NCBI RefSeq assembly: GCF_000971115.1
Contig: NZ_BBLV01000003.1
Location: 1-64,000 of the forward strand
Origin: Demequina gelatinilytica
GTDB taxonomy: Bacteria; Actinomycetota; Actinomycetes; Actinomycetales; Demequinaceae
Direction of reading: 5' to 3'
DNA length: 64,000 nucleotides
The notes below the pieces were generated by a model. The model ran no database searches, was not told the origin of the DNA, and worked only from the letters and a program-made list of their open reading frames with translations. Below are positions 43,031-51,495 of the stretch, in pieces. Position 1 is the stretch's first letter. Each line of letters begins with the position of its first letter. Made by a program: the position numbers and the translations under genes.

Positions 43031-43762
43031 GTGATCGACCTGCGCCACGCGCCCACGCTGGGGCTCAGCCTGGGCGGCGGCGGGACGCTCGGCGGCGCCC
43101 ACATCGGGGTCCTCCAGGTGCTCCATGAGCGCGGGATCACCCCCAGCATCGTGGTCGGCACCTCCGCCGGCGCGCTCGTCGGTGCCGCATACGCGCACGG
43201 CATCGATCCCTACCGCCTCGAGGAGCTGCTGCTCGACCTGCGGTGGCGCGACGTCGCCTCGGTGCCGCGGCGCCCGGGCCCGGGCCTGCTGGACTCGGCG
43301 GCGCTGCGCGCATCCGTCACGGAGCTCGTGGGCGGCGACGTGATGATCGAGGACCTGCCGGTGCGCTTCGCCGCGGTCGCGACGGACATCGTCGCGCGCG
43401 AGGAGAGGATCATCGATCGCGGATCGCTCGTGGACGCGCTGCGCGCGACCATCTCGGTCCCGGGGATCTTCCGACCCGTGACGCTCGACGGTCGGCGGCT
43501 GGCGGACGGCGGGCTCAAGTCGAACCTCCCGATCGACGCGGCGCTGCGCCTGGGCGCGTCCCCGGTGATCGCGGTGCGCGTCGCGCCCGAGTGGGACGTC
43601 CCCGGCTACGCGAGCTCGACGACGCTCAGGGCGCTCGAGATCCGGCCGGACGTGCTGGTCATCAAGCCCGCGCTCCGCGGGCGCACATGGTGGCAGACCA
43701 AGGATCTCGGCGCGGTGGTCGCCGCCGGGCGCGCGGCCGCCGAGGCGGCGCTTCCCGGCTGA
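43031..43762 (+). CDS. Patatin-like phospholipase (RssA/NTE type)
   Basis: A 243-residue Ser-Asp lipid acyl hydrolase. The oxyanion loop LGGGGTLGGAHIGV is at residues 15-28, the nucleophile elbow VGTSAGA near 41, and the catalytic Asp in LADGGLKSNLP near 158. There is no signal peptide or membrane helix, so it acts on membrane lipids from the cytoplasm. It is followed by the alarmone synthetase gene after 90 bases that contain one copy of the GGACGATGCG motif. Confidence 0.9.
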   Translation: MIDLRHAPTLGLSLGGGGTLGGAHIGVLQVLHERGITPSIVVGTSAGALVGAAYAHGIDPYRLEELLLDLRWRDVASVPRRPGPGLLDSAALRASVTELVGGDVMIEDLPVRFAAVATDIVAREERIIDRGSLVDALRATISVPGIFRPVTLDGRRLADGGLKSNLPIDAALRLGASPVIAVRVAPEWDVPGYASSTTLRALEIRPDVLVIKPALRGRTWWQTKDLGAVVAAGRAAAEAALPG

Positions 43763-43852
43763 CCGCATCGTCCCACGGGAACCCTGGCCGCCCCGCGCAC
43801 GTCAGGACTGTGGAGGGGCGCAGCGCGCCCGCACGGCGATGGCAGGAGCACG

Positions 43853-44542
43853 ATGACGGAGTCGACCGCGATGGAGGCCATCGCGCGGCTGGGCGAGGAC
43901 GCCGTGGGCGCGATGTCCCCCGGGCAGGTGCGTGAGGTCCGCAAGGAGATCCAGCAGTTCCTCCTCCAGTACGAGTTCGGGCTGCGCGAGATCGAGACCA
44001 AGCTGTCGATCCTGCGCGACGAGTTCCTCGAGCTGCGCGACTACAACCCGATCGAGCACATCTCGAGCCGCGTGAAGTCCCCGGAGAGCCTGCTCGAGAA
44101 GGTCGCCCGCAAGGGCGTCCCGCGCGATCTCGCGAGCATCCGCGAGCACGTCACCGACATCGCCGGCGTCCGCGTGACGTGCAGCTTCGTGTCCGACGTC
44201 TACCGCCTGTTCGAGCTCCTCACGCGACAGGACGATGTCAGCGTCCGCACGGTCAAGGACTACATCGCCGAGCCGAAGCCGAACGGCTACCAGAGCCTCC
44301 ACGCCGTGGTCGACATCCCCGTCTACCTGTCCTCGGGCCCGGTGTCGGTGCCGGTCGAGGTCCAGTTCCGTACCGTCGCGATGGACTTCTGGGCGAGCCT
44401 CGAGCACAAGATCCACTACAAGTACGACGGCGGCGTGCCCGATTCGCTCACCGAGGAGCTGCGCGAGGCGGCCGCGACCGCCACGGAGCTCGACGCCCGC
44501 ATGGCGCGCCTGCACCAGCAGATCCACGGCCCGCGGGTGTGA
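43853..44542 (+). CDS. Small alarmone synthetase (RelA/SpoT domain)
   Basis: A 229-residue synthetase-only protein that makes (p)ppGpp-type alarmones from GTP or GDP and ATP. The synthetase core is clear: HVTDIAGVRVTCSFVSDVY, EPKPNGYQSLHAVVDI (G-loop) and EVQFRTVAMDFWASLEHKI. The hydrolase HD domain and the regulatory TGS/ACT domains of long Rel are absent, as in RelP/RelQ enzymes. GGCAGGAGC precedes the ATG. Confidence 0.93.
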   Translation: MTESTAMEAIARLGEDAVGAMSPGQVREVRKEIQQFLLQYEFGLREIETKLSILRDEFLELRDYNPIEHISSRVKSPESLLEKVARKGVPRDLASIREHVTDIAGVRVTCSFVSDVYRLFELLTRQDDVSVRTVKDYIAEPKPNGYQSLHAVVDIPVYLSSGPVSVPVEVQFRTVAMDFWASLEHKIHYKYDGGVPDSLTEELREAAATATELDARMARLHQQIHGPRV

Positions 44543-44548
44543 CCCCGG

Positions 44549-44561
44549 CGCGCGGAGCGCG
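44549..44561. terminator. Short hairpin between the alarmone synthetase and LLM genes
   Basis: CGCGC-GGA-GCGCG lies between two convergent genes only 19 bases apart. The stem is short and there is no T-run. Confidence 0.35.
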
Positions 44562-45356
44562 TCAGGAGTTCAGGCCGTCGCGCCACGACAGCCACTCGTC
44601 GAGGCCCGGGATGGCGTAGTCGGGCCCGCCGGCGCCCAACGTGAAGAGCGTGACGCCATGCTCATGCAGCGCGGTCGCGTCGGCGATCGTGCGCTTGCCG
44701 ACCTCGGTCGAGATCTCGATGCCGCTCACATCGCGTCCGACCGCCTCGCCGTGCTGCGCGAGGATCCCGAGCTTGCGCTCGAGCGTCGGCAGGTCGGAGA
44801 AGCTGTGCCAGATGTCGGCGTGCTTGGCGACCAGGCGGAGCGTCTTGCGCTCTCCCCCGCCGCCGATGAGCACGGGGATCCTGCGTGTGGGCGCAGGGTT
44901 GAGGCGGGACCACCTGTCCTCGATCGCCGGCAGGGCCTCGCCGAGCGCGTCGATACGCGAGCCCGCGGTGCCGAACGGGTAGCCGTACTCGTCGTAGTCG
45001 CGCTCGAACCAGCCGGACCCGGTGCCGAAGATGAACCGCCCGGTGCCGCCCTTCGCGCTGATGTGGTCGATGGTCCGGGCCATGTCCGCCTGCAGGTGGG
45101 CGTTGCGGTAGCTGTTGCAGTTGACCAGGGCGCCGATCTCGACCCGGGACGTCTGCTCGGCGAGCGCCGCGAGCATGGTCCAGGACTCGAAGTGGAGGCC
45201 GTCGGGATCGCCGTACAGCGGGAAGAAGTGGTCCCAGTTGAACAGGATGTCCACGCCGGCATCCTCGAGCTCGGCGGCGACGTCACGGATGCGCTCGTAG
45301 GTCGCGTGCTGCGGCTGGAGCTGGACGGCGATGCGGACGGGGCGGTCGACGGTCAT
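44562..45356 (-). CDS. LLM-class (probably F420-dependent) oxidoreductase
   Basis: A 264-residue luciferase-like TIM-barrel protein. Family features are GVDILFNWDHFFPLYGD, TSRVEIGALVNCNSYRNAHL and RFIFGTGSGWFERDYDEYGY, followed by IPVLIGGGGERKTLRLVAKH. This pattern is typical of the F420-dependent TIGR03560-like group in actinobacteria. The ATG at 45356 has GAGGAGGC upstream; the frame extends further but without a better start. The substrate is unknown. Confidence 0.88.
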   Translation of the reverse strand: MTVDRPVRIAVQLQPQHATYERIRDVAAELEDAGVDILFNWDHFFPLYGDPDGLHFESWTMLAALAEQTSRVEIGALVNCNSYRNAHLQADMARTIDHISAKGGTGRFIFGTGSGWFERDYDEYGYPFGTAGSRIDALGEALPAIEDRWSRLNPAPTRRIPVLIGGGGERKTLRLVAKHADIWHSFSDLPTLERKLGILAQHGEAVGRDVSGIEISTEVGKRTIADATALHEHGVTLFTLGAGGPDYAIPGLDEWLSWRDGLNS

Positions 45357-45428
45357 GGTGCCTCCTCGGGGCGCGGGTCTCCCTGCCGAGGCTAGCGAGG
45401 CGCGGCGGACGATGCCGGGGACGCACGA

Positions 45429-45476
45429 GGCCCCCGGTCCGTGGCGAGCTGGTGGGCTCGGCACGGCGCGGGGGCC
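45429..45476. terminator. Candidate terminator of the lipoprotein pair
   Basis: GGCCCCCG (45429-45436) pairs with CGGGGGCC (45469-45476). The loop is 32 bases. It lies 18-66 bases downstream of the lipoprotein stop at 45495. Confidence 0.4.
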
Positions 45477-45494
45477 CCGTGGAGGCGGCGCGGG

Positions 45495-45959
45495 CTACTC
45501 CGCGACGGTGACCTCGCGGACCACCGTGACGTCGTCGTTGGCGATCGACGCGAAGTGCGAGGTGTCCGAGGTGGACACGGTGAAGTACTCGCCCGTGAGC
45601 ACGCCGGTGGTGTCGGACGCCGCCTCGATGTTGGGGAGGTCGGCCTCCTGCATGGTGGTGGCGTCGTAGATCGCGACCGTGGTCTCGACCACGCCGTCGC
45701 CGTCCACGTCGCACGTGAACTCCCAGCCGGCGATGACGCCCTCGCCGGCGACCTTGCCGCCCGCCCACGAGCCGCCGAAGGCCTCGCATCCCGTGAGCGT
45801 GTTGATGTTCTCCGCGATGGCGGAGACGTCCGGGCCGGCCTCGGCCATGGCGGTCGCGGTCGCGGTCGCGTCGGCATCCGAGTCGGAGCTGCAGGCCGCG
45901 AGCATGAGTCCGGCCGTCGCGGCGACGAGCGCCACCTTCACACCGTGGTTGATGCGCAT
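45495..45959 (-). CDS. Predicted lipoprotein with calcium-loop-like motif, paralogue 1
   Basis: A 154-residue exported protein with a lipobox (LMLAACSS, Cys near 23) and an Asp/Ala/Thr linker. The core contains TGCEAFGGSWAGGKVAGEGV, then CDVDGDGVVETTVAIYD, a DxDGDGxxE calcium-loop-like sequence, and two cysteines likely to form a disulfide. It is a clear paralogue of the next gene upstream. AAAGGA precedes the ATG. Function unknown. Confidence 0.8.
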   Translation of the reverse strand: MRINHGVKVALVAATAGLMLAACSSDSDADATATATAMAEAGPDVSAIAENINTLTGCEAFGGSWAGGKVAGEGVIAGWEFTCDVDGDGVVETTVAIYDATTMQEADLPNIEAASDTTGVLTGEYFTVSTSDTSHFASIANDDVTVVREVTVAE

Positions 45960-46054
45960 GTTATTCCTTTGTGTAGGGGGGACTATCAAGAGAACCGAAA
46001 CATCGTAGTCCTCGCCCCACCCTGGGGTGACCGGGACCTCGGTCCGCCCCCTGC

Positions 46055-46513
46055 TCAGGAACCGAGCTCGCGCACCACCTCTCCCATCCCGCCGAGCGCT
46101 GCGAGGTGGTCGGGATCGTTCGTCGCGATGATCACCTCGTCGCCCTTGATGATGGCCGCCGTCGCATCGGCCGCCTCGACGTTCGCGAGGTCGTTCTCGA
46201 GCGCGTCGCCCGAGGAGTAGACGGACAGCGTCGTCTCCACCACGCCGTCCCCGTCCACATCGCACGTGTACGCCCAGCCCGCGAGGACGCCTTCCCCCGC
46301 GACCCGGCCGCCTGCCCAGGCCTCGCACCCCGTGGCGGTGCGAGCCTCGTCGACGATGCCCGACACGTCGGGCACGGACTCCTCCGCCGCCATCGTCGCG
46401 CCGGGGCTCGCCCCGTCGCTCGCGTCCGGGTCCGGGTCCGAGCTGCACGCGGCCAGCGCGAGCCCGGCCCACGCGGCGACGAGCGCCGTCGGGATCCCTC
46501 GAGTGATACGCAT
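46055..46513 (-). CDS. Predicted lipoprotein with calcium-loop-like motif, paralogue 2
   Basis: A 152-residue lipoprotein (lipobox LALAACSS) that aligns with the downstream gene: TGCEAWAGGRVAGEGVLAGW and YTCDVDGDGVVETTLSVY. The two differ mostly in the linker and C-terminus (HLAALGGMGEVVRELGS here). GGGAGGTG precedes the ATG. The tandem arrangement points to a local duplication. The CEAWAGG-CDVDGDG pair suggests a small disulfide-bonded extracellular domain of unknown role. Confidence 0.8.
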   Translation of the reverse strand: MRITRGIPTALVAAWAGLALAACSSDPDPDASDGASPGATMAAEESVPDVSGIVDEARTATGCEAWAGGRVAGEGVLAGWAYTCDVDGDGVVETTLSVYSSGDALENDLANVEAADATAAIIKGDEVIIATNDPDHLAALGGMGEVVRELGS

Positions 46514-46609
46514 GTCGACACCTCCCCATCCGGCTCCCCCGCGAGAGCCGCACCCTCCATTGGACGCCTGCCCGCGCCGATACGCGAGCGGGAGGGCTAC
46601 GGCGGGCGC

Positions 46610-47503
46610 TCAGGTGGGCGACGGCGGCATGGCGGGCTCCGCGTCGGGACCCGCCTCACGATGCACGGGCGCGGTCCGCACCGCGCCGACGCCCGCGACC
46701 GTCACCATGACGATGCCGAGCGCGACCGTCCACGTGAGCGCCTGGTCCAGCACCACGAGACCCGTGAGCGCCGCCACCGCCGGAGCGAGTGCCATGAGCA
46801 CGGCGAACGTCTCGGCGCGGAGCCGACGCAAAGCGGTCAGCTCGATGCCGTACGGGATGGCCGAGGACAGCACCGCCACCGCGAAGCCGAGCGCGAGCAC
46901 CGACGGCGTGACCAGCACGCTGCCGACCGTCGCGAGCGCGACGGGCACCGTGAGCAGCGCACCGAGCGACGTGGCGATCGCGATGCCCGAGAGCCCGGGC
47001 AGGGCCGCTCCGGCGGATCGTGCCATGAGGATGTAGACCGCCCACAGCGCGCCCGCACCCGCCGCGAAGGCCACGCCCACCAGGTCCAGGCCGTGCGCGG
47101 TCCCTCCCAGGAGCGCGACGCCCACCCCGGCGGTCACCGCCCAGACGAGCCCGCGCAGCGTGCGGCTCTCGACCACGCTGAGCGTCAGCGGACCGAGCAC
47201 CTCGATGGTGACCGCGATGCCCAGCGGGATCCGCTCGAGCGACAGGTAGAACAGCACGTTCATCAGCCCGAGCGCGAGCCCGTAGCCCAGCATGATCCGC
47301 CAGTGCCGCACATCGACGCCCCGCAAGGATCGGGCGGCGATCGCGAGCAGCACCAGCGCCGAGAAGAGCAGGCGGAGCGCGACCATGCCCACCGGCCCCA
47401 CGCGCGGGAACAGCAGCACGGCGATCGAGGCGCCGACCTCCTGGCAGGCCAGGCCCAGCAGCACGAGCAGCGGCGCGGCGGCCGCACCGGGGCGTGACGT
47501 CAT
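46610..47503 (-). CDS. EamA-family (DMT) exporter, RhtA-like
   Basis: A 297-residue membrane protein with two EamA repeats, ten helices in total. GLALGLMNVLFYLSLERIPLG and TIEVLGPLTLSVV are close to RhtA, a threonine/homoserine exporter. FAVLMALAPAVAALTGLVVL marks the second repeat. The probable -10 (CATGCT) ends six bases before the ATG, again without a Shine-Dalgarno. Substrate inferred only from family. Confidence 0.88.
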   Translation of the reverse strand: MTSRPGAAAAPLLVLLGLACQEVGASIAVLLFPRVGPVGMVALRLLFSALVLLAIAARSLRGVDVRHWRIMLGYGLALGLMNVLFYLSLERIPLGIAVTIEVLGPLTLSVVESRTLRGLVWAVTAGVGVALLGGTAHGLDLVGVAFAAGAGALWAVYILMARSAGAALPGLSGIAIATSLGALLTVPVALATVGSVLVTPSVLALGFAVAVLSSAIPYGIELTALRRLRAETFAVLMALAPAVAALTGLVVLDQALTWTVALGIVMVTVAGVGAVRTAPVHREAGPDAEPAMPPSPT

Positions 47504-47571
47504 GGGTCAAGCATGCCGCCACCCGGGCGGGGCGCCGTGCATGCGTGACGCCCCTGGTCCGCGACGGTCGC

Positions 47572-47577
47572 TAGCGT
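47572..47577 (+). promoter_or_regulatory. -10 box TAGCGT, leaderless start of the GH13 gene
   Basis: TAGCGT ends six bases before the ATG at 47584. Confidence 0.45.
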
Positions 47578-47583
47578 GAGGAC

Positions 47584-48936
47584 ATGACCTCCGCCACGCA
47601 TGAGCCGGGCTGGGTCGCTCACGCGATCTGGTGGCACGCCTATCCGCTCGGATTCACGGGAGCGGAGGGTCTCGCGCAGGCGCCCGATGCGCCGGCCCGT
47701 CATCGCCTCCCCCACCTGGCCGCGTGGCTCGACCACCTGGTCGGGCTCGGCGCATCGGGACTGCTGCTCGGCCCGGTGTTCGACTCGGAGAGCCACGGCT
47801 ACGACACGGTCGACCACCTCCGCATCGACCCTCGCCTGGGCGACGAGGCCGACCTCGCCGCGCTCATCGCCGAGGCGCATGAGCGCGGCGTTCGCGTGAT
47901 GCTCGACGGGGTCTTCAACCACGTGGGCCGCTCGCATCCCGCCTTCGCGGCGGTGCTCGCCGAGGGCCCGAGCGCACCCACCGCCGGCTGGTTCCGCCTG
48001 CGGTGGCCAGGCGGCGCCGAGGCCTGGACCCCGGGCATCGAGCCCGACTACGACGACTTCGAGGGCCACCGCCACCTGGTCGCGCTCGACCACTCCTCTC
48101 CCGCCGTGGTGGACCACGTGGTCCAGGTCATGACGTACTGGCTCGACCGCGGCGTCGATGCGTGGCGGCTCGACGCGGCCTACGCCGTGCCCGCATCGTT
48201 CTGGGCCGAGGTCTCGCGTCGCGTGCGCGCGACCCACCCCGACGCCTACCTCATGGGCGAGGTGATCCACGGCGACTATGCGGGCTTCGTCGCGGACGGC
48301 GGGCTCGACGCCGTCACGCAGTACGAGCTGTGGAAGGCGGTGTGGTCGAGCCTCAACGACCGCAACCTCCACGAGCTCGCGCACGCGCTCGGCCGCCATG
48401 ATGCGATGCTCGCGTCGTTCGTCCCGTTCACCTTCGTGGGCAACCACGACGTCACGCGGATCGCCTCGCGGCTCACGGACCGCCGCCACCTCGCCCATGC
48501 GACCGTGCTGCTCGCGACGCTCCCGGGGACCCCGGCGGTCTACTCCGGCGACGAGCTGGGCCTCACCGGCGTCAAGGAGGACCGCGCGGGCGGGGACGAC
48601 GCCGTGCGGCCGGTGTTCCCCGACCAGCCGGGGCCGCTCGACCCGGATGCCGCGGCGATCCTCGCGCTGCACCGCCAGCTCCTGGGCCTGCGGCGCCGCC
48701 ACGCATGGCTCCACCGCGCCCGGGTCGAGGTGACCCACGTGGCCAACGAGACGATCGTCTACGTCTGCACGGACGGCGACCGGCGGCTCGCGGTCGCGCT
48801 GTCCACCTCCGACGGCGACGTCGGGTGCCCGCTCCCCTCGGGTTCGCGCGAGGTCCTCGCGGGCCACGGCACCCTGGTCGACCACGCCACCACGGTCCTG
48901 CTCCCCTCCCACGGGTGGTGCGTGATCGGGGCCTGA
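47584..48936 (+). CDS. GH13 alpha-amylase-family glycosidase
   Basis: A 450-residue cytoplasmic enzyme. The GH13 regions are GVRVMLDGVFNHVGRSH (I), DAWRLDAAYAVP with the nucleophile Asp (II), YLMGEVIHGDY with the acid/base Glu (III) and FTFVGNHDVTRI (IV). It is shorter than the alpha-glucosidase at 17270 and has a different region II, so it belongs to a different subfamily. No signal peptide is present. Specificity is unknown. It stands alone. Confidence 0.92.
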   Translation: MTSATHEPGWVAHAIWWHAYPLGFTGAEGLAQAPDAPARHRLPHLAAWLDHLVGLGASGLLLGPVFDSESHGYDTVDHLRIDPRLGDEADLAALIAEAHERGVRVMLDGVFNHVGRSHPAFAAVLAEGPSAPTAGWFRLRWPGGAEAWTPGIEPDYDDFEGHRHLVALDHSSPAVVDHVVQVMTYWLDRGVDAWRLDAAYAVPASFWAEVSRRVRATHPDAYLMGEVIHGDYAGFVADGGLDAVTQYELWKAVWSSLNDRNLHELAHALGRHDAMLASFVPFTFVGNHDVTRIASRLTDRRHLAHATVLLATLPGTPAVYSGDELGLTGVKEDRAGGDDAVRPVFPDQPGPLDPDAAAILALHRQLLGLRRRHAWLHRARVEVTHVANETIVYVCTDGDRRLAVALSTSDGDVGCPLPSGSREVLAGHGTLVDHATTVLLPSHGWCVIGA

Positions 48937-48951
48937 GCGCCCAGCCGCGAA

Positions 48952-48976
48952 GCGGGCGGCGCGTCGCGCCGCCCGC
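48952..48976. terminator. Bidirectional terminator between GH13 and S1C protease genes
   Basis: GCGGGCGGCGC (48952-48962) and GCGCCGCCCGC (48966-48976) form a perfect 11-bp GC stem with a 3-base loop between two convergent stops. Confidence 0.85.
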
Positions 48977-48988
48977 CCCAGGTCCTCA

Positions 48989-50308
48989 TCAGGCCGCCGG
49001 CCCCGCGATGAGCGTCACCGTCGCGCTCTGGCTCGTGCCGCTCGCATCGGTCCAGGTCAGCGAGATCGAGTCGCCGGGATCGTGGGCCGCGATGGCGTCG
49101 GACAGGGCGGTCCCGCTCGTGACGGCGCTGCCGTCGACCGCGGTGACCGTGTCGCCCGCGACCAGGCCGGCGTCGGCCGCGGGGGTGGCGGGGTACACGT
49201 AGCCGATCTCGACGCCGGAGGTCGAGGCTCCCGTGCTCGTCCCCGGGACGAGGCTCAGCCCGCTCTCGCGTGCGAGCCCGACACCCAGGAAGGCCGGGTA
49301 GCCGAGCACCACGCCGTCGGACTCGTCGCCGGCCTGGATCTGCGCGACGATCGCGAGCGCGTCCTCGATGGGGACCGCGTACGCGATGGTGGTCGCGAGG
49401 CCGCTGGAGGCGGCGGTGGTCATGCCGACAACCTCTCCCTCGTCGTCGAGCAGCGCCCCGCCCGAGTCGCCGGACACGACGTCCGCGGAGAACTCGATCA
49501 TGCCCGTGAGAGTCTCACCGGCGACCGTGTACTCGGAGGAGGTGGTGACCGAGGAGTCGACCGCGGTGAGGTCGCCGTCCGCTGCCATGAGGATGCCGCC
49601 GCCGGACGCGTTGCCCACCGCGGTGACGGCGTCGCCGACCTCGACGCCGTCATCGTCGAGCGTGACGGTGGTGAGCCCGGAGGCGCCCTCGAGCTGGAGG
49701 AGCGCGACGTCGTCCTCGGCGTCGGTGCCCAGCACCGTCGCCGTGTAGCTCTCGCCCGTCGAGGGGTCCGTGACGGTGATCGCGGTCGAGTCCTCGACCA
49801 CGTGGTTGTTGGTCAGCACCAGCCCGTCGCTCGTGAGGATCATGCCGGTGCCGGCGGCCTCCGCGCTCGCGTAGCCGAGCTCGGTGTCGATGAGCACCAC
49901 GCCCGTGGACTCCGAGGACGATGCGGCGGCCGCCTCCTCCTGCGTGGAGGACGAGGCCTCGCCCGGCCAGGTCGCGGTGCCCCCGCCGAGCGACGAGCCG
50001 CCCCAGGATCCGTACGGGTCGCTCGGCATGGTCCGGCCCGGCACCGTGCCCTCGCCCGTCGACGGGACGCCGCCGAGGGCGCTCGAGGCGCCCGAGCCCT
50101 CCGCGGTGCCGCTCTGGAGCGCCACCGCATCGGCGGTGTCCGTGTCGGCGCTGGTGAGGTGGGCAGCCGCGACCACGCCCCCGAGCACGAGCACCGAGGC
50201 GCCCGCGGCGAAGGCGGTGCGTCGCAGCCGGGAGCGGCGGTAGGGCCGCACCTCGGGCTCCGCCAGGGTGATCTCGGACTCGGTCGGGGGCAGCAGCGCA
50301 TCGGTCAT
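48989..50308 (-). CDS. Membrane-anchored S1C serine protease (HtrA/DegP-like) with PDZ domain
   Basis: A 439-residue protease with a short cytoplasmic N-terminus, one helix (residues about 30-50) and a Ser/Gly-rich linker. The trypsin-like domain has the catalytic triad His (LTNNHVVED), Asp (AEDDVALLQL) and Ser (VVSGDSGGALLD). A PDZ domain covers the last 100 residues (YVYPATPAADAGLVAGDTVT). Such proteins degrade or sense misfolded extracytoplasmic proteins. GAGGAG precedes the ATG. Direct repeats upstream suggest control by a response regulator. Confidence 0.93.
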   Translation of the reverse strand: MTDALLPPTESEITLAEPEVRPYRRSRLRRTAFAAGASVLVLGGVVAAAHLTSADTDTADAVALQSGTAEGSGASSALGGVPSTGEGTVPGRTMPSDPYGSWGGSSLGGGTATWPGEASSSTQEEAAAASSSESTGVVLIDTELGYASAEAAGTGMILTSDGLVLTNNHVVEDSTAITVTDPSTGESYTATVLGTDAEDDVALLQLEGASGLTTVTLDDDGVEVGDAVTAVGNASGGGILMAADGDLTAVDSSVTTSSEYTVAGETLTGMIEFSADVVSGDSGGALLDDEGEVVGMTTAASSGLATTIAYAVPIEDALAIVAQIQAGDESDGVVLGYPAFLGVGLARESGLSLVPGTSTGASTSGVEIGYVYPATPAADAGLVAGDTVTAVDGSAVTSGTALSDAIAAHDPGDSISLTWTDASGTSQSATVTLIAGPAA

Positions 50309-50377
50309 CGTCGTCTCCTCGCTCGGTTCTCTCACCTTCACCTCACTCCCCGGATCAGGGAGCGGACCGGGAGGAAT

Positions 50378-50395
50378 CCGAGAGTTTGCCGAGAG
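50378..50395. promoter_or_regulatory. CCGAGAG direct repeats upstream of the S1C protease
   Basis: CCGAGAG occurs at 50378-50384 and 50389-50395, an 11-bp period that puts both on one face of the helix, as for OmpR-type response regulators. The site lies 70-87 bases upstream of the protease start. Confidence 0.4.
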
Positions 50396-50411
50396 TGCGC
50401 GCCCGGCGAGC

Positions 50412-51392
50412 CTAGGAGGCGACGGCCTCGGCGCGCCGCGAGCGGACGCCGCTGATCGCGAGGAGCAGCGCTCCGAGCGCGGTCCACCCGAGCAGGACCA
50501 GCACCGGGCCGAGCGTCGCGGCACCGTCGAAGAACGCGACGTTGCGCAGCAGCGTGCCCGTCGCGCCAGGAGGCAGCAGCTGACCGAGCGCGCCCCACGG
50601 CTGGGGGAGCATCTCGGGAGCGGAGGTGACACCCGAGAGCGGGTTGCCGAGGAGCACGACGAGGACAGCGCCCAGCACGATCCCCGGCCGGCCGAGCAGG
50701 CTCTCGAGGCCGAGCACCGTCATCCCCGTCGCGAGGATGCCGAGCATCGCTGCGGCCGCCGTCGACCAGAAGTCGCCCGCGAAGGTCCCGAACCAGAGCT
50801 GCAGGATCGACACCATGGCGAGGCCCGCGACCACGGCGAACAGCCCCATCACGGCCAGGCGGCGGCCGGTACCGCGGATGAGCTGCGTGGTCGCCACCCC
50901 GGCGATGAAGCCGCCGAGCGCGATGGGCAGCGCACCGGCGGACAGGCCGATCCCCCGCGGATCCTCGTCCGTCGTGGGGACCACGTCCTCCACCGTCACG
51001 GTCGCGCCCTGCTGGGAGGCGATCCCCTGCCCCACCTGGGCGAGGGCTGCCGAGACGGTCGGGCTCGCCGCGCTCGCGACGTCGAGGGTGAGGCCGTCCG
51101 CGCCCACGATGAAGGCGCCGTACACCTCACGGTCGCGGATGAGCGCCTCGGCGGCGTCGGCCGACTCGACCACCGTGACGTCGAACGCACCGGGCTGGGC
51201 GGACTCGAGCGCACCCGCCAGCTGCTCCGTCGCCCCGGTCGGGCCGGCGACCGCGATCGGGAGGTCGCGCGGCGCGGAGTTGACGGCGGGCAGGCCGAAG
51301 GCGATGAGCATCGTGCTGATGAGCAGCGCGAGGCCGAGCGCCAGGCCCACGACGGGCCTCCAGCTCTCGCGCGGGTTGTCGGTTGCGGACAT
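50412..51392 (-). CDS. YhgE/Pip-like (ABC-2/DUF3533-type) membrane protein
   Basis: A 326-residue protein. One N-terminal helix is followed by an extracytoplasmic domain of about 140 residues (RDLPIAVAGPTGATEQLAGA) and five to six C-terminal helices. NPLSGVTSAPEMLPQPWGAL and LLPPGATGTLLRNVAFFDGA are characteristic of YhgE/Pip-like and ABC-2-type permeases. No ATPase gene is adjacent. GAGAGG precedes ATG 51392. It is divergent from a TetR gene across a near-perfect 24-bp palindrome, so it is very likely repressed by that TetR. Confidence 0.85.
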   Translation of the reverse strand: MSATDNPRESWRPVVGLALGLALLISTMLIAFGLPAVNSAPRDLPIAVAGPTGATEQLAGALESAQPGAFDVTVVESADAAEALIRDREVYGAFIVGADGLTLDVASAASPTVSAALAQVGQGIASQQGATVTVEDVVPTTDEDPRGIGLSAGALPIALGGFIAGVATTQLIRGTGRRLAVMGLFAVVAGLAMVSILQLWFGTFAGDFWSTAAAAMLGILATGMTVLGLESLLGRPGIVLGAVLVVLLGNPLSGVTSAPEMLPQPWGALGQLLPPGATGTLLRNVAFFDGAATLGPVLVLLGWTALGALLLAISGVRSRRAEAVAS

Positions 51393-51416
51393 GAAGGCAC
51401 CTCTCGGAAGCGGGAC

Positions 51417-51440
51417 AAGATACGATACGTACCGTATCTT
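51417..51440. promoter_or_regulatory. TetR operator: 24-bp near-perfect palindrome
   Basis: AAGATACG-A-TACGTA-C-CGTATCTT pairs at 11 of 12 positions. It sits 24 bases upstream of the YhgE-like gene and 55 bases upstream of tetR, and overlaps the probable promoters. Such long dyads are typical TetR/AcrR targets. Confidence 0.8.
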
Positions 51441-51495
51441 AGCGCGACGATAGGGTGTCAACCGATCCGCGACGGTCCATGAACGAGGAGGCACC

